DNA of 64,000 nucleotides, taken from positions 1,431,501-1,495,500 of the forward strand of contig NZ_CP090095.1 of the NCBI RefSeq assembly GCF_021391675.1, written 5' to 3'. This document shows positions 17,907 through 27,107 of the stretch, in pieces. A program made the translations under genes and the position numbers. The stretch's first letter is position 1. Each line of letters begins with the position of its first letter. Under the pieces are notes generated by a model. The model did no database searches. It had not been told where the DNA came from and was given only the letters and a program-made list of their open reading frames with translations. The stretch is from Neorhizobium galegae (GTDB lineage: Bacteria; Pseudomonadota; Alphaproteobacteria; Rhizobiales; Rhizobiaceae).

Positions 17907-19169
17907 ATGAGACGGGTCGTTATCACCGGTACCGGCATGGTATCTCCTCTCGGATGCGGAACGGAAGTCAGCTGGTCGCGCTTGCTGGCCGGCGAGAACT
18001 CTGCCCGCGTTGTCACTGAATTCGAGGTCGAAGACCTTCCCGCAAAGATCGCCTGCCGCATTCCTGTCGGCGACGGTTCCGATGGCACGTTCAACGTGGA
18101 CCAGTGGATGGAGCCGAAGGAACAGCGCAAGGTCGATCCCTTCATCATCTACGGTGTGGCCGCCGCCGACATGGCGCTCGAAGATGCCGGCTGGCATCCG
18201 AAGACCGACGAGGACCAGATCGCCACCGGCGTGCTGATCGGCTCGGGCATCGGCGGCCTCGAAGGCATTGTCGAGGCAGGCTATACGCTGCGCGACAAGG
18301 GTCCGCGCCGTATCTCGCCCTTCTTCATTCCCGGCCGACTGATCAATCTCGTCTCCGGCCAGGTATCGATCCGCCACAAGCTGCGCGGTCCGAACCATGC
18401 GGTCGTCACTGCCTGTTCCACCGGGGCGCACGCGATCGGCGACGCGGCCCGGATGATCGCCTTCGGCGATGCCGAGGTGATGGTCGCCGGTGGCGCGGAA
18501 TCGCCGATCTGCCGCATTTCGCTGGCCGGTTTCGCCGCCTGCAAGGCGCTCTCCACCAAGCACAACGACGATCCGCAGAAGGCTTCGCGCCCCTATGACC
18601 GCGACCGCGACGGTTTCGTCATGGGCGAGGGCGCCGGCATCGTGGTTCTGGAAGAGCTGGAACATGCCAAGGCCCGCGGCGCCAAGATCTATGCGGAAGT
18701 GGTCGGCTACGGCATGTCCGGCGACGCCTTCCACATCACCGCGCCTTCGGAAGACGGCGACGGCGCGTTCCGCTGCATGACCGCGGCGCTGAAGCGCGCC
18801 GGTCTCTCGGCGTCGGACGTCGACTACATCAACGCCCACGGCACCTCGACCATGGCCGACACGATCGAACTCGGCGCGGTCGAGCGTCTGGTCGGCAACG
18901 CCGCTTCGAAGATCTCCATGTCGTCGACCAAGTCGGCGATCGGCCATCTTCTCGGCGCTGCCGGTGCGGTCGAGGCGATCTTCTCGGCGCTTGCCATTCG
19001 CGACAACATCGCGCCGCCGACGCTCAACCTCGACAATCCCGATGTCGAGACGGCGATCGACCTGGTGCCGTACAAGGCGCGCAAGCGCGAGATCAACGTC
19101 GCGCTGTCGAACTCCTTCGGTTTCGGCGGCACCAACGCATCTCTCGTGCTGCGCCGCTACGAAGCCTGA
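17907..19169 (+). CDS. fabF: 3-oxoacyl-ACP synthase II
   Basis: Condensing enzyme of fatty acid elongation, 420 residues. The thiolase-fold catalytic set is complete: Cys in VVTACSTGAHAIGD, His in INAHGTSTMADTIE, Lys and His in STKSAIGHLLGAAGA. GFGGTNASLVL closes the active site near the C-terminus. It overlaps nothing; ATG at 17907. The stop lies inside a short 14-bp tandem repeat. Confidence 0.97.
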   Translation: MRRVVITGTGMVSPLGCGTEVSWSRLLAGENSARVVTEFEVEDLPAKIACRIPVGDGSDGTFNVDQWMEPKEQRKVDPFIIYGVAAADMALEDAGWHPKTDEDQIATGVLIGSGIGGLEGIVEAGYTLRDKGPRRISPFFIPGRLINLVSGQVSIRHKLRGPNHAVVTACSTGAHAIGDAARMIAFGDAEVMVAGGAESPICRISLAGFAACKALSTKHNDDPQKASRPYDRDRDGFVMGEGAGIVVLEELEHAKARGAKIYAEVVGYGMSGDAFHITAPSEDGDGAFRCMTAALKRAGLSASDVDYINAHGTSTMADTIELGAVERLVGNAASKISMSSTKSAIGHLLGAAGAVEAIFSALAIRDNIAPPTLNLDNPDVETAIDLVPYKARKREINVALSNSFGFGGTNASLVLRRYEA

Positions 19170-19205
19170 TCCTTGGGGCCTGATCCTTGGGACCTGATCT
19201 TTCGG
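19164..19205 (+). repeat. Three 14-bp tandem repeats at the fabF stop
   Basis: GCCTGATCCTTGGG (19164-19177), the same again (19178-19191), then ACCTGATCTTTCGG (19192-19205). The first copy includes the fabF stop TGA. Looks like replication slippage; no function suggested. Confidence 0.8.
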
Positions 19206-19373
19206 GGCCGGATTTTCATGGCGTCGATTGTTTCGGGCACTGAAACATATGCCGGCTGGACTCGCGAGCCGGCTCGTATCATCTTCTGGACCTGTTTTTC
19301 GCCGCATTGGTTGGCCAAACAGCGGGTTGCAAGTCTTTGAGTCTGTAGGGGGCGTTAACCCCGGGGGGCGCGG

Positions 19374-20567
19374 TTGAACGATACGAATCATGTCAGTGAA
19401 TTGCCGCCCGGCAATGGCAGGGGACCGATTATTCCGAAATCGCCGAACGAGGCCCTGAAGCCCGAACGCGTGCCGGAACCGCCCCGCCGTTCCAAGAAGG
19501 CGCGCAGCCAGGTCGTCATCTTCCTGAATTTCGTGATGACCATGGTCGTGGTTCTCTGCGTGATCGGGGTAGCTGGCTTCTACTACATGATCTCGGCCTT
19601 CCAGCAGCCAGGCCCGCTCGAAGCCAACACCCATTTCATGGTTCGCCCTGGCAACGGGCTTGCGGAAATCGCCACAAATCTCGAACGCAACGGTATCATC
19701 TCCGATGCACGCGTGTTCCGCTACGTGACGGCGACCTACCTGCGCAAGGGCGAGACGCTGAAGGCCGGCGAATACGAGATCAAGGCGCGCGCCTCCATGA
19801 AGGACATCATGGCCATCCTGGAATCGGGCAAGTCGATCCTCTATTCGGTCGTCATGCCGGAGGGCCTGACGGTGCGGCAGATGATGCTGCGTCTCGCCGA
19901 GGATGCGGTGCTCGAAGGCGACCTGCCGTCAGAACTGCCGGCCGAGGGAAGCTTGAGGCCGGATACCTACAAGTTCTCGCGCGGCAGCAAGCGCGCCGAC
20001 ATCATCCAGCAGATGCGGGTTGCGCAGCAGAAGATGGTCGACCAGATCTGGGAGCGTCGCGACCCGGACCTGCCGATCAAGACCAGGGAAGAATTCGTCG
20101 TACTCGCCTCGATCGTCGAGAAGGAGACCGGCAAGGAAGACGAGCGCGCCCATGTGGCCTCCGTCTTCATCAACCGGCTGCAGCGCGGCATGCGCCTGCA
20201 ATCGGATCCGACGATCGTCTATGGCATCTTCGGCGGCGAGGGAAAACCCTCCGACCGGCCGATCTTCAAGTCCGACCTCGTCAAGCCGACGCCGTACAAC
20301 ACCTATCAGATCAAGGGCCTGCCACCGACGCCGATCTCCAATCCCGGCCGTGCCGCCCTCGAAGCCGTTGCCAATCCCTGGCGAACCAAGGACCTCTATT
20401 TCGTGGCCGACGGCACCGGCGGGCATGTGTTCGCAGCGACGCTCGAGGAACACAATGCCAACGTCCGTCGTTGGCGCAGAATGGAATCCGAGCGCGCCGC
20501 CAACCCGGAAGTGGTAGACGGCCAGCCGGACGGCGACGAAGCGGAAAAGCCGCCGAAGAGCAACTGA
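19374..20567 (+). CDS. mltG: Endolytic transglycosylase MltG
   Basis: Inner-membrane enzyme that cleaves nascent peptidoglycan glycan strands and limits their length. The 397-residue protein has a ~45-residue cytoplasmic N-terminus (LPPGNGRGPIIPKS...), one membrane anchor (VIFLNFVMTMVVVLCVIGVAGFYYM, about 43-67), then the YceG domain with a LysM-like part and the catalytic Glu in VLASIVEKETGKEDER near 245 and LQSDPTIVYG. It begins at a TTG (19374), with GGGGGGCG just upstream; no ATG lies before the membrane segment. Part of the fabF-mltG-yicC-gmk run. Confidence 0.95.
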   Translation: MNDTNHVSELPPGNGRGPIIPKSPNEALKPERVPEPPRRSKKARSQVVIFLNFVMTMVVVLCVIGVAGFYYMISAFQQPGPLEANTHFMVRPGNGLAEIATNLERNGIISDARVFRYVTATYLRKGETLKAGEYEIKARASMKDIMAILESGKSILYSVVMPEGLTVRQMMLRLAEDAVLEGDLPSELPAEGSLRPDTYKFSRGSKRADIIQQMRVAQQKMVDQIWERRDPDLPIKTREEFVVLASIVEKETGKEDERAHVASVFINRLQRGMRLQSDPTIVYGIFGGEGKPSDRPIFKSDLVKPTPYNTYQIKGLPPTPISNPGRAALEAVANPWRTKDLYFVADGTGGHVFAATLEEHNANVRRWRRMESERAANPEVVDGQPDGDEAEKPPKSN

Positions 20568-20599
20568 CCGCTTCCCGAAAGCGTGATCTGGAGACACCG

Positions 20600-21487
20600 A
20601 TGACATTGCAGTCCATGACCGGTTTTGCCCGCAGCGAAGGCACGAGTGGGCGCAACCGTTATGCATGGGAACTGCGCTCGGTGAACGGCAAGGGCCTCGA
20701 TATAAGGCTGCGCCTGCCGCCCGGTCTCGAACGGCTGGAGCCGGACGTCCGCCGGCTGATCACGGAGAAATTTTCGCGCGGCAATCTGCAGGCGACCCTC
20801 ACCCTCACCGTTGCCGAGACCAAGGTGGAGGCGGTGCTGAACCGCGATGCGCTGGCAGCGGTGCTGGCGCTGCGCGCCGAACTCGGCGATCTCGTCGATC
20901 CTTCGCCGCTGAGGCTCGATACGCTGATGGGCATTCGCGGCCTAGTCGATATCCGCGAGGCGGAAGAGGACGAGGAGACGGTCGCAGCCCGCGATATCGC
21001 GATCCTCGGCAGCCTCGACGAGGCGATCGGTCATCTGCAGCGGATGCGCGAGGGCGAGGGCATGGCGCTGGCAGCCGTTCTCAAAGGCCAGGTCGCCCGT
21101 ATCGCGGAGCTTGCCCAGGTCGTCGAGACCGATCCTTCCCGCACGCCGGAGGAGATCGCCCGCAAGCTGTCCTTCCAGCTCGCAGCGCTTCTCCAGGAGG
21201 CGCCGACGCTCGACCGCGACCGGCTGCATGCGGAAGCGGCCCTGCTTGCCACCAAGGCCGATCTGCGCGAAGAGATCGACCGGCTGAAGGCGCATGTGGC
21301 GGCCGCCGGCGAACTTATAGACAAGGGCGGCCCGGTGGGCCGCCGGCTCGATTTCCTTGCACAGGAATTTAACCGGGAATCGAATACTATCTGTTCGAAA
21401 TCCAATTCGGCGGCGGTCACGTCCGCCGGCATCGAGTTGAAAGTCGTCATCGACCAGTTCCGCGAACAGGTCCAGAATCTGGAGTAA
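20600..21487 (+). CDS. yicC: YicC family endoribonuclease-like protein
   Basis: A 295-residue protein starting MTLQSMTGFARSEG, the diagnostic YicC N-terminus, and ending with the conserved GRRLDFLAQEFNRESNTICSKS and ELKVVIDQFREQVQNLE blocks of the DUF1732 domain. YicC proteins are linked to RNA turnover in stationary phase; direct activity here is inferred. It ends 3 bp before gmk, so the two are co-translated. Confidence 0.94.
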   Translation: MTLQSMTGFARSEGTSGRNRYAWELRSVNGKGLDIRLRLPPGLERLEPDVRRLITEKFSRGNLQATLTLTVAETKVEAVLNRDALAAVLALRAELGDLVDPSPLRLDTLMGIRGLVDIREAEEDEETVAARDIAILGSLDEAIGHLQRMREGEGMALAAVLKGQVARIAELAQVVETDPSRTPEEIARKLSFQLAALLQEAPTLDRDRLHAEAALLATKADLREEIDRLKAHVAAAGELIDKGGPVGRRLDFLAQEFNRESNTICSKSNSAAVTSAGIELKVVIDQFREQVQNLE

Positions 21488-21490
21488 GAC

Positions 21491-22171
21491 ATGAGCCCGG
21501 CCCCATCGTCTCAGGGCAAAGCGTCCCCGGCCGTGAAGATCGCCCGGCGCGGACTGATGCTGGTTCTTTCCTCGCCGTCGGGCGCCGGCAAGTCGACGAT
21601 CGCCCGCAATCTTCTGGATGCGGATCGCAGCCTCGAAATCTCGATCAGCGTCACGACCCGGGCCAAGCGGCCGAGCGAGATCGCCGACAAGCACTATCAT
21701 TTCATCACCGTGCCGCAGTTCGAGAAGATGCGCGACGCCGGCGACCTGCTCGAATGGGCAGAGGTGCACGGCAATTTCTACGGCACCCCGCGCGAGCCCG
21801 TGGAGCTGGCGATGAGCGAGGGCCGCGACATGCTGTTCGACATCGACTGGCAGGGCGCCCGCCAGCTGCAGGAAAAGATGGCCGCCGACGTCGTCTCGAT
21901 CTTCGTGCTGCCGCCGACCATGACCGAGTTGCAGTCTCGCCTGCACCGCCGCGCCGAGGACTCCGAAGAGGTGATCCGCACTAGGCTCCTGAACTCGCGT
22001 GCCGAGATCGAGCACTGGCGGGAATACGACTACGTCATCGTCAACGACGATCTCGACGAGGCTTTCGGCCATGTGAGCTGCATCGTCAACGCCGAACGCA
22101 TCCGCCGCGACCGCCGGCATGGGCTGTTCGATTTTGTGAGCGAGTTGCTGACGGAAGAGCCGGAGCTGTAG
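21491..22171 (+). CDS. gmk: Guanylate kinase
   Basis: Converts GMP to GDP with ATP. The 226-residue product has Walker [16 protein letters not shown] near residues 30-44, the GMP-binding [20 protein letters not shown] block and the [11 protein letters not shown] motif. An N-terminal extension of about 20 residues precedes the core. It begins 3 bp after yicC. Confidence 0.97.
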   Translation: MSPAPSSQGKASPAVKIARRGLMLVLSSPSGAGKSTIARNLLDADRSLEISISVTTRAKRPSEIADKHYHFITVPQFEKMRDAGDLLEWAEVHGNFYGTPREPVELAMSEGRDMLFDIDWQGARQLQEKMAADVVSIFVLPPTMTELQSRLHRRAEDSEEVIRTRLLNSRAEIEHWREYDYVIVNDDLDEAFGHVSCIVNAERIRRDRRHGLFDFVSELLTEEPEL

Positions 22172-22453
22172 GAGAGGGCTGGTGGCGCGCGGATAGCATG
22201 CTGCCCCGTTCATCTTCGGCACTTGCGGTTTGCGGCCCTTCAGGGATCGATTTCTTCACTGACCCTGTTCCGTTTCCAACCCATGGTCTTTTCCGACAAA
22301 GCCGTAGAAATACGCTTTCGAGGCGGGCTACATCTATGGGTAGAAATTAAGAAAAAATTGGGGATTTTTGCCGCACGGTGCGGTCAAGCATGACGCTTCC
22401 AATCGAGGGTAGCCCGAATGAAACGGGCGATCAGAAAACGATGAGGAAGCTCT
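22172..22453. other. Intergenic region upstream of the tandem paralogues
   Basis: 282 bp with an AT-richer segment near 22330-22370 (AATTAAGAAAAAATTGGGG) that may carry the promoter of the first paralogue. No gene seen. Confidence 0.4.
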
Positions 22454-23221
22454 ATGCTACTCCCCATAAATGCGATGTCTGCCGGTTCCGTTTCCCTGCT
22501 TTTTAGTGCGTCGAGCGCGCCGCAGCCGGCTGCGCCTCCCTCACCGGTAGGCGCCCTGCTTGGCGAGGTTGGTGGCAGTTTCGACAGCGCGCTGCGGACC
22601 GGCAATGCGATCGGGACGATCATTGAAATCGCAGCAAGGATGAGCAACGACGATACGTCCTCCAAGGTCGCCGACGCACTTCAGATCTTTGGCGCGAAAG
22701 GGACGTACACGAAGGAGAAATTCGAGGACCGTAGCGTCATCGAAACCTTCACAGGGTGGGCATCGCAAATCGCGAGCATGCGGCTCTACGACGCCGAAGG
22801 AACCTATACAAAGCACAAGGACGCCGAGGGCAATATTGTAGAAACGTTTAACGGCACCGCCAGCGGCTACAATGATGAGGATTGGCAGCAGTTCTGGTTG
22901 GAGCAGATGGAAGCGAATCTGGAACGGGGTGTCGACCCCGCCTTCGTTGACAACGCTCGTTCCTTCACCGCAGCGCTACGAAATGGGACCGTTGAAAAAT
23001 ACGACATGTCTGAAATGGGCGTAACGACTTCGATAAGCACCTATCGCAATACTTATGCAAGCGGCAGCACCGGCGGCGGGATTAGCTACAAGGTCGACGG
23101 CATGGCGGCCTTCCTGGAGAAATACACCGAGACCAGGGACGGCGTCATGTACGATAAGGCAACCGGCAAGCTTTCAAGCTGGGGCGCCAGCGGCTCAAAG
23201 TACACATATTTCGTCTTCTAA
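22454..23221 (+). CDS. Unrecognised protein with internal repeats, paralogue A
   Basis: A 255-residue protein that I do not recognise. It starts MLLPINAMSAGSVSLLFSASS, has a Pro/Ala linker (22-32), and a conserved helix region ALRTGNAIGTIIEIAARMS (46-64). Two internal repeats follow: GTYTKEKFEDRSVIETFTGWAS (83-104) written here only in outline as GTYTK...ETFxGxAS, and its copy at 116-137. The C-terminal ~40 residues (LEKYTETRDGVMYDKATGK, then SKYTYFVF) are highly conserved with paralogue B. No signal peptide or membrane segment; the aromatic/hydrophobic last residues would suit a type I secretion signal, but this is speculation. Good Shine-Dalgarno GAGGAAG before the ATG. Confidence 0.75.
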   Translation: MLLPINAMSAGSVSLLFSASSAPQPAAPPSPVGALLGEVGGSFDSALRTGNAIGTIIEIAARMSNDDTSSKVADALQIFGAKGTYTKEKFEDRSVIETFTGWASQIASMRLYDAEGTYTKHKDAEGNIVETFNGTASGYNDEDWQQFWLEQMEANLERGVDPAFVDNARSFTAALRNGTVEKYDMSEMGVTTSISTYRNTYASGSTGGGISYKVDGMAAFLEKYTETRDGVMYDKATGKLSSWGASGSKYTYFVF

Positions 23222-23301
23222 TTTCCCTTCTCGATGTTCGTCGTGACTGCACGCACGTCCACAGCCCGCTCCGGGCGATCAGAAAACGATGAGGAAGCCC
23301 T

Positions 23302-24054
23302 ATGCTACTCCCCATAAATGCGATGTCCGCCGGTTCCGTTTCCCTGCTTTTTAGCGCCTCGAGCGCGCCGCAATCGGCTGCGCCCCTCTCACCAGCAGGC
23401 GCTCTGCTTGGTGAAGTTGGCGGCGGTTTCGACAGCGCCCTTCGGACCGGCAACGCGATCGGGACGATCATTGAAATCGCGGCAAGGATGAGCAGCGACG
23501 ATACGGCTGCTAAGGCCGCCGATGCGCTACAGATCTTTGGTGCGAAAGGGATGTACACGAGGAAGGATGCTGATGACGGCAGCGTGACCGAAACCTTCAC
23601 GGGGTCAGCGTCGCAAATCGCCACCATGAATTTCTACGACGCCGAAGGAACCTACACAAAGCACAAGGACGCCGAGGGGAACGTCCGCGAAACGTTTACT
23701 GGTATAGCGGCCGGTTATAACGACGCGGATTGGCAGCAGTTTTGGCTGGAGACGATGGAATCGGCTTTGGAGCGGGGGGTGGACCCTGCCTCCCTTGATG
23801 ACACCCTTTCCTTCGCCACCGCTCTGAAAAATGGGGCCGTTGAAAAATACGACATGGCCACGATGGGCGTGACATCTTCGATGGAGGCCTACTCTGATCG
23901 GTTTGGCACCGGCGCAATCTTCAAGGTCGAAGGGATGGACGCATTTCTGGAGAAATACACAGAGACCAGGGACGGCGTCATGTACGACAAGGCATCCGGC
24001 AAGCAAGCCACCTGGGGCGTCAGCGGCTCAAAGTACTCATATTTCGTCTGGTAG
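23302..24054 (+). CDS. Unrecognised protein with internal repeats, paralogue B
   Basis: A 250-residue tandem copy of paralogue A, about 75% identical by eye. The N-terminal 50-80 residues and C-terminal 35 are nearly the same; the region around 155-215 differs most and has a short deletion (the Gly/Ser run of A is missing). The GTYTK...ETFTG repeat pair is kept, with the first copy changed to MYTRKDADDGSVTETFTG. Frame is intact and the same Shine-Dalgarno is present, so both copies look functional. Stop at 24054 is followed 83 bp later by the end of rsmA on the other strand. Confidence 0.75.
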   Translation: MLLPINAMSAGSVSLLFSASSAPQSAAPLSPAGALLGEVGGGFDSALRTGNAIGTIIEIAARMSSDDTAAKAADALQIFGAKGMYTRKDADDGSVTETFTGSASQIATMNFYDAEGTYTKHKDAEGNVRETFTGIAAGYNDADWQQFWLETMESALERGVDPASLDDTLSFATALKNGAVEKYDMATMGVTSSMEAYSDRFGTGAIFKVEGMDAFLEKYTETRDGVMYDKASGKQATWGVSGSKYSYFVW

Positions 24055-24137
24055 CTTCTGTACGACGGCGATTACTTCTGAGAGCGCCGGGATCGGCCGC
24101 ATCGGGCGTCTCTTATAGTGAGTTATGGCGCTACCTC

Positions 24138-24971
24138 TCAGAGGCAGTTCGCCAGCCTCACGAACTCTTCCACCGACAGCGTTTCCGCCCGCCGTGCCGG
24201 GTCGATGCCGGCCTTCACCAGCAGCGCCTCGCCGCCGAGCGATTTGACGCTCTGGCGCAGCATTTTTCGCCGCTGGCCGAAGGCGGCGTGGGTGACGCGC
24301 TCCAGCCTGGTGACGTCACAGGGCAGGGGATTTTGGCGCGGCGTCAGGTGGACGACAGTCGAGGTCACCTTGGGCTGCGGCGTGAAGGCCTGCGGCGGCA
24401 CGTCGAAGACCATGTGGGCATCGGTGCGCCAGCCGGCGAGAACGCCGAGCCGGCCGTAATGGTCGTCATCCTCATCGGCGACGATCCGCTGGCCGACTTC
24501 CTTCTGGAACATCAATGTCAGGCTTTCCCAGAAGGGTGGCCATTGATCCGGCGTGGGCAGCAGCCAGTTGATCAGCAGCTGGGTGCCGACGTTGTAAGGC
24601 AGGTTGGCGATGATTTTAACGGGACCTTCCGGCGCCAGCGCGGCAAAGTCGGTCTTCAGCGCGTCGCCTTCGATCACTTCCAGCCGGCCGGGATAATGCT
24701 CGCCGATTTCCGAAAGAGCCGGAAGGCAGCGGCTGTCCCGTTCGACCGCGATCACCTTTTTCGCGCCGAGCGACAGGATGGCGCGGGTGAGGCCGCCGGG
24801 GCCGGGGCCGACCTCGAAAACCGTCGCATCGCCAAGCGGCCCGGCGCTGCGGGCGATCTTCTGGGTGAGGTTGAGGTCGAGAAGGAAATTCTGGCCGAGC
24901 GCCTTCCTGGCGTCGAGCCCGTGACGCTGGATCACGTCCCGCAGCGGCGGCAAGCCGTCCAGAGTTGCCAT
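24138..24971 (-). CDS. rsmA: 16S rRNA (adenine1518/1519-N6)-dimethyltransferase
   Basis: KsgA/RsmA dimethylates two adenosines near the 3' end of 16S rRNA late in 30S assembly. The 277-residue product has [12 protein letters not shown], the SAM motif [16 protein letters not shown], and the catalytic [11 protein letters not shown] motif. Its ATG shares one base with the pdxA stop (TGATG), so it is translationally coupled as the last gene of the lptF operon. Confidence 0.97.
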   Translation of the reverse strand: MATLDGLPPLRDVIQRHGLDARKALGQNFLLDLNLTQKIARSAGPLGDATVFEVGPGPGGLTRAILSLGAKKVIAVERDSRCLPALSEIGEHYPGRLEVIEGDALKTDFAALAPEGPVKIIANLPYNVGTQLLINWLLPTPDQWPPFWESLTLMFQKEVGQRIVADEDDDHYGRLGVLAGWRTDAHMVFDVPPQAFTPQPKVTSTVVHLTPRQNPLPCDVTRLERVTHAAFGQRRKMLRQSVKSLGGEALLVKAGIDPARRAETLSVEEFVRLANCL

Positions 24972-25987
24972 CAGGCTGCTTTCGATTTCAACGCGAGATT
25001 GCCGGCAAGCCTGATCGCCTCGACGAGGCTGGTCTCGCGGGCCACGCCCTGGCCGGCAATGCCGAACGCCGTGCCATGGTCCGGCGAAGTGCGGATGAAG
25101 GGCAGGCCGAGCGTGACGTTGACGGACGTGTCGAACCCGAGCGCCTTGGCCGGGATCAGGGCCTGGTCGTGATACATGCAGATCGCCACGTCGTAACGCG
25201 CGCGCGCCTCGTCGTGGAACATCGTGTCGGCCGGCAGCGGCCCGAAGACGTGCAGGCCCTCGGCCCGCAGCTTGAAGATCGCCGGATGGATGATATCCTG
25301 GTCCTCGCGGCCGATCGCCCCGTCCTCGCCCGCATGCGGGTTGAGGCCGGCGACGGCGAGCCGGGGCTTTTCGATGCCGAAGCGGGTCTTCAGATCGTGA
25401 TGGGCGATGCGGCAGGTCTCGGCGATCAGGTCCGCATTGAGGGCCGCCGGGACTTGGGCGATCGGGATATGGATGGTGACCGGGATGGCCCGGAGTTTTG
25501 GCCCGGCCAGCATCATCACCGGCAGGATCTTCTTGCCCGTGGCGCGTTCGGCAAGGTCGGCCAGGAATTCCGTGTGGCCGGGGAAACCGAAGCCGGCCTG
25601 GTAGAGAATGGATTTGGCGATCGGATTGGTGACCGTGCCGGCGGCCTTGCCCTCGAGCGAGAGCGACACGGCGGTCTCGATCGCCTGGATCGTCCCCCTG
25701 GCGGTCGCCACATGCGGCTGGCCGGCGGCGATTTCCGCGCCCGCGGGAATGGGAAGCACGGGCAGGGCGTCGTCGAAGATCGACATCGCGCTGTCGCTAT
25801 CCGCTTCCCGGATCGGCACGTCGAGGCCGAGCATCACGGCGCGGGCCTTGAGCACGGCCGGATCGCCGAGGAAGAGGAAAGGCGGCAGGTCGTATGCCCG
25901 GCGCGCGGCCCAGGCGACCAGTGTGATATCGGGGCCGATGCCGGCAGGATCGCCCTGGGTCAACGCAAGCGGACGGTCGAGAGGCAT
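24971..25987 (-). CDS. pdxA: 4-hydroxythreonine-4-phosphate dehydrogenase
   Basis: NAD-dependent enzyme of DXP-dependent vitamin B6 synthesis. The 338-residue protein begins with the [15 protein letters not shown] motif and has metal-binding His/Asp regions [21 protein letters not shown] and [16 protein letters not shown], and ends with [14 protein letters not shown]. It lies between the SurA-like gene and rsmA, the common alphaproteobacterial order. Confidence 0.97.
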   Translation of the reverse strand: MPLDRPLALTQGDPAGIGPDITLVAWAARRAYDLPPFLFLGDPAVLKARAVMLGLDVPIREADSDSAMSIFDDALPVLPIPAGAEIAAGQPHVATARGTIQAIETAVSLSLEGKAAGTVTNPIAKSILYQAGFGFPGHTEFLADLAERATGKKILPVMMLAGPKLRAIPVTIHIPIAQVPAALNADLIAETCRIAHHDLKTRFGIEKPRLAVAGLNPHAGEDGAIGREDQDIIHPAIFKLRAEGLHVFGPLPADTMFHDEARARYDVAICMYHDQALIPAKALGFDTSVNVTLGLPFIRTSPDHGTAFGIAGQGVARETSLVEAIRLAGNLALKSKAA

Positions 25988-26029
25988 TACGGCTCCGAAA
26001 ATGACTTAAGTGTCGAGGTCAGCGATATC

Positions 26030-26974
26030 TCAGCGATACTCGATCTGGGCCTTGCTGCGCAGGTCATCGAGATATTTCTTGTCGTTCGGATCGGGAGCGC
26101 CCTTCTTCTCCTTGCCGAGATCCTCGGCGCGGAACACGACTTCCGCCGCGAGATCATCCGACACCTGGCGCTGTTTGCAGATGGCCAGGAATTCGACGCC
26201 GCGTTCGGTGACGCGGGTGCCCGTCGTGCCGCCATCGGCCGTCTTCTCGATCAGCGGCTTCCAGTCGGCCGGGAGCTCGGGGGCGAGGACGCGGCCGAGG
26301 TCGCGGATCGACACGTCCAGCATGGTCGCGGCGAAATCCTTGGATTGCTCGCAGCCCGGGAATTTGGAACGCGCGGCGTTGGCTTCCTTCTGGCGCTTGG
26401 CGAGAATGGCGTTGCGCTTGGCCGGCGGCACGACAAAAATCACCTGCTGCAGGAAATATTCGGTCGTGACCGGCTTTTCCTTGTTCTCCATCATGCGCGT
26501 GACGAGTTCCTGGCTCGACATGCGGCCGCGCGAACCGCCGTAGCGGGCGTTGACCAGTCGTGGCCAGCTCATCTGCACGGCGATGTAATTCTTGAAATGC
26601 TCGACGCCGACGCCGGCTTTGTCGAGGATCTGGCTCATCTGCGCCACGCTCAGCTTGTTGCCGGCGGCAAACCGCTCGAAGGCCTTGTCGACATCCTCGG
26701 TGCTGACCGACATCTTCACGCGGGAAATTTCCTGGCGCTTCAGCGCTTCATCCACCAGCACCTCACGCGCCGTCTTGGCATCTGCCTTCTGGCGCTGAAG
26801 GCGCAGGAAGGCGACGCGCCGGCCGACGTCGGTACTGGTGATCGCCGTCCTGTTGACGACGGCCGAAACTTCGCTGGCGGCCTGCGCCTGCTGGGCAGCG
26901 GGCTGAATGACGACCGAGGCGGCCAAGGCGGCCGCGGCCAGCACCAGCTTGCGCGTTGCGGTCATTGCGAACAT
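26030..26974 (-). CDS. surA: SurA-like periplasmic chaperone
   Basis: Likely periplasmic chaperone for outer-membrane proteins, including LptD encoded next door. From the ATG at 26974 the protein has 314 residues: signal peptide of about 32 (MFAMTATRKLVLAAAALAAS, ending AQQAQA), a SurA N-terminal domain (SEVSAVVNRTAITSTDVGRR...), then one parvulin-like region (YFLQQVIFVV...) that is shorter and more divergent than in E. coli SurA, which has two. Peptidyl-prolyl isomerase activity is therefore uncertain. An earlier in-frame start adds 20 residues ahead of the signal peptide and was rejected; GGGATT precedes 26974. Confidence 0.85.
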   Translation of the reverse strand: MFAMTATRKLVLAAAALAASVVIQPAAQQAQAASEVSAVVNRTAITSTDVGRRVAFLRLQRQKADAKTAREVLVDEALKRQEISRVKMSVSTEDVDKAFERFAAGNKLSVAQMSQILDKAGVGVEHFKNYIAVQMSWPRLVNARYGGSRGRMSSQELVTRMMENKEKPVTTEYFLQQVIFVVPPAKRNAILAKRQKEANAARSKFPGCEQSKDFAATMLDVSIRDLGRVLAPELPADWKPLIEKTADGGTTGTRVTERGVEFLAICKQRQVSDDLAAEVVFRAEDLGKEKKGAPDPNDKKYLDDLRSKAQIEYR

Positions 26975-27107
26975 GATACCAATCCCTTTTCCCGCCCCGG
27001 TGGGCACTTGAGCCCGACCGGCCTCGCATTTCATACTCTATTTGCGACCGCTTGCACAATTCTTGCGGCGAAACGATGACGTTCAGCCGATCGGACGAGC
27101 CGCCACG

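Larger units (their letters stand above)
22424..24054 (+). repeat. Tandem duplication, unit about 848 bp
   Basis: The segment beginning CGGGCGATCAGAAAACG at 22424 recurs at 23272, including the Shine-Dalgarno GATGAGGAAG and the whole following gene. Spacing between the two ATGs is 848 bp. Nucleotide identity is high at the 5' end and falls toward the 3' end, so the duplication is not brand new. Confidence 0.9.

Noticed and set aside
24965..27079. Open frame of about 700 codons on the plus strand, antisense to pdxA and surA
   Set aside because: Composition is Arg/Gly/Asp-rich without family motifs; it mirrors codon bias of the real minus-strand genes in GC-rich DNA.
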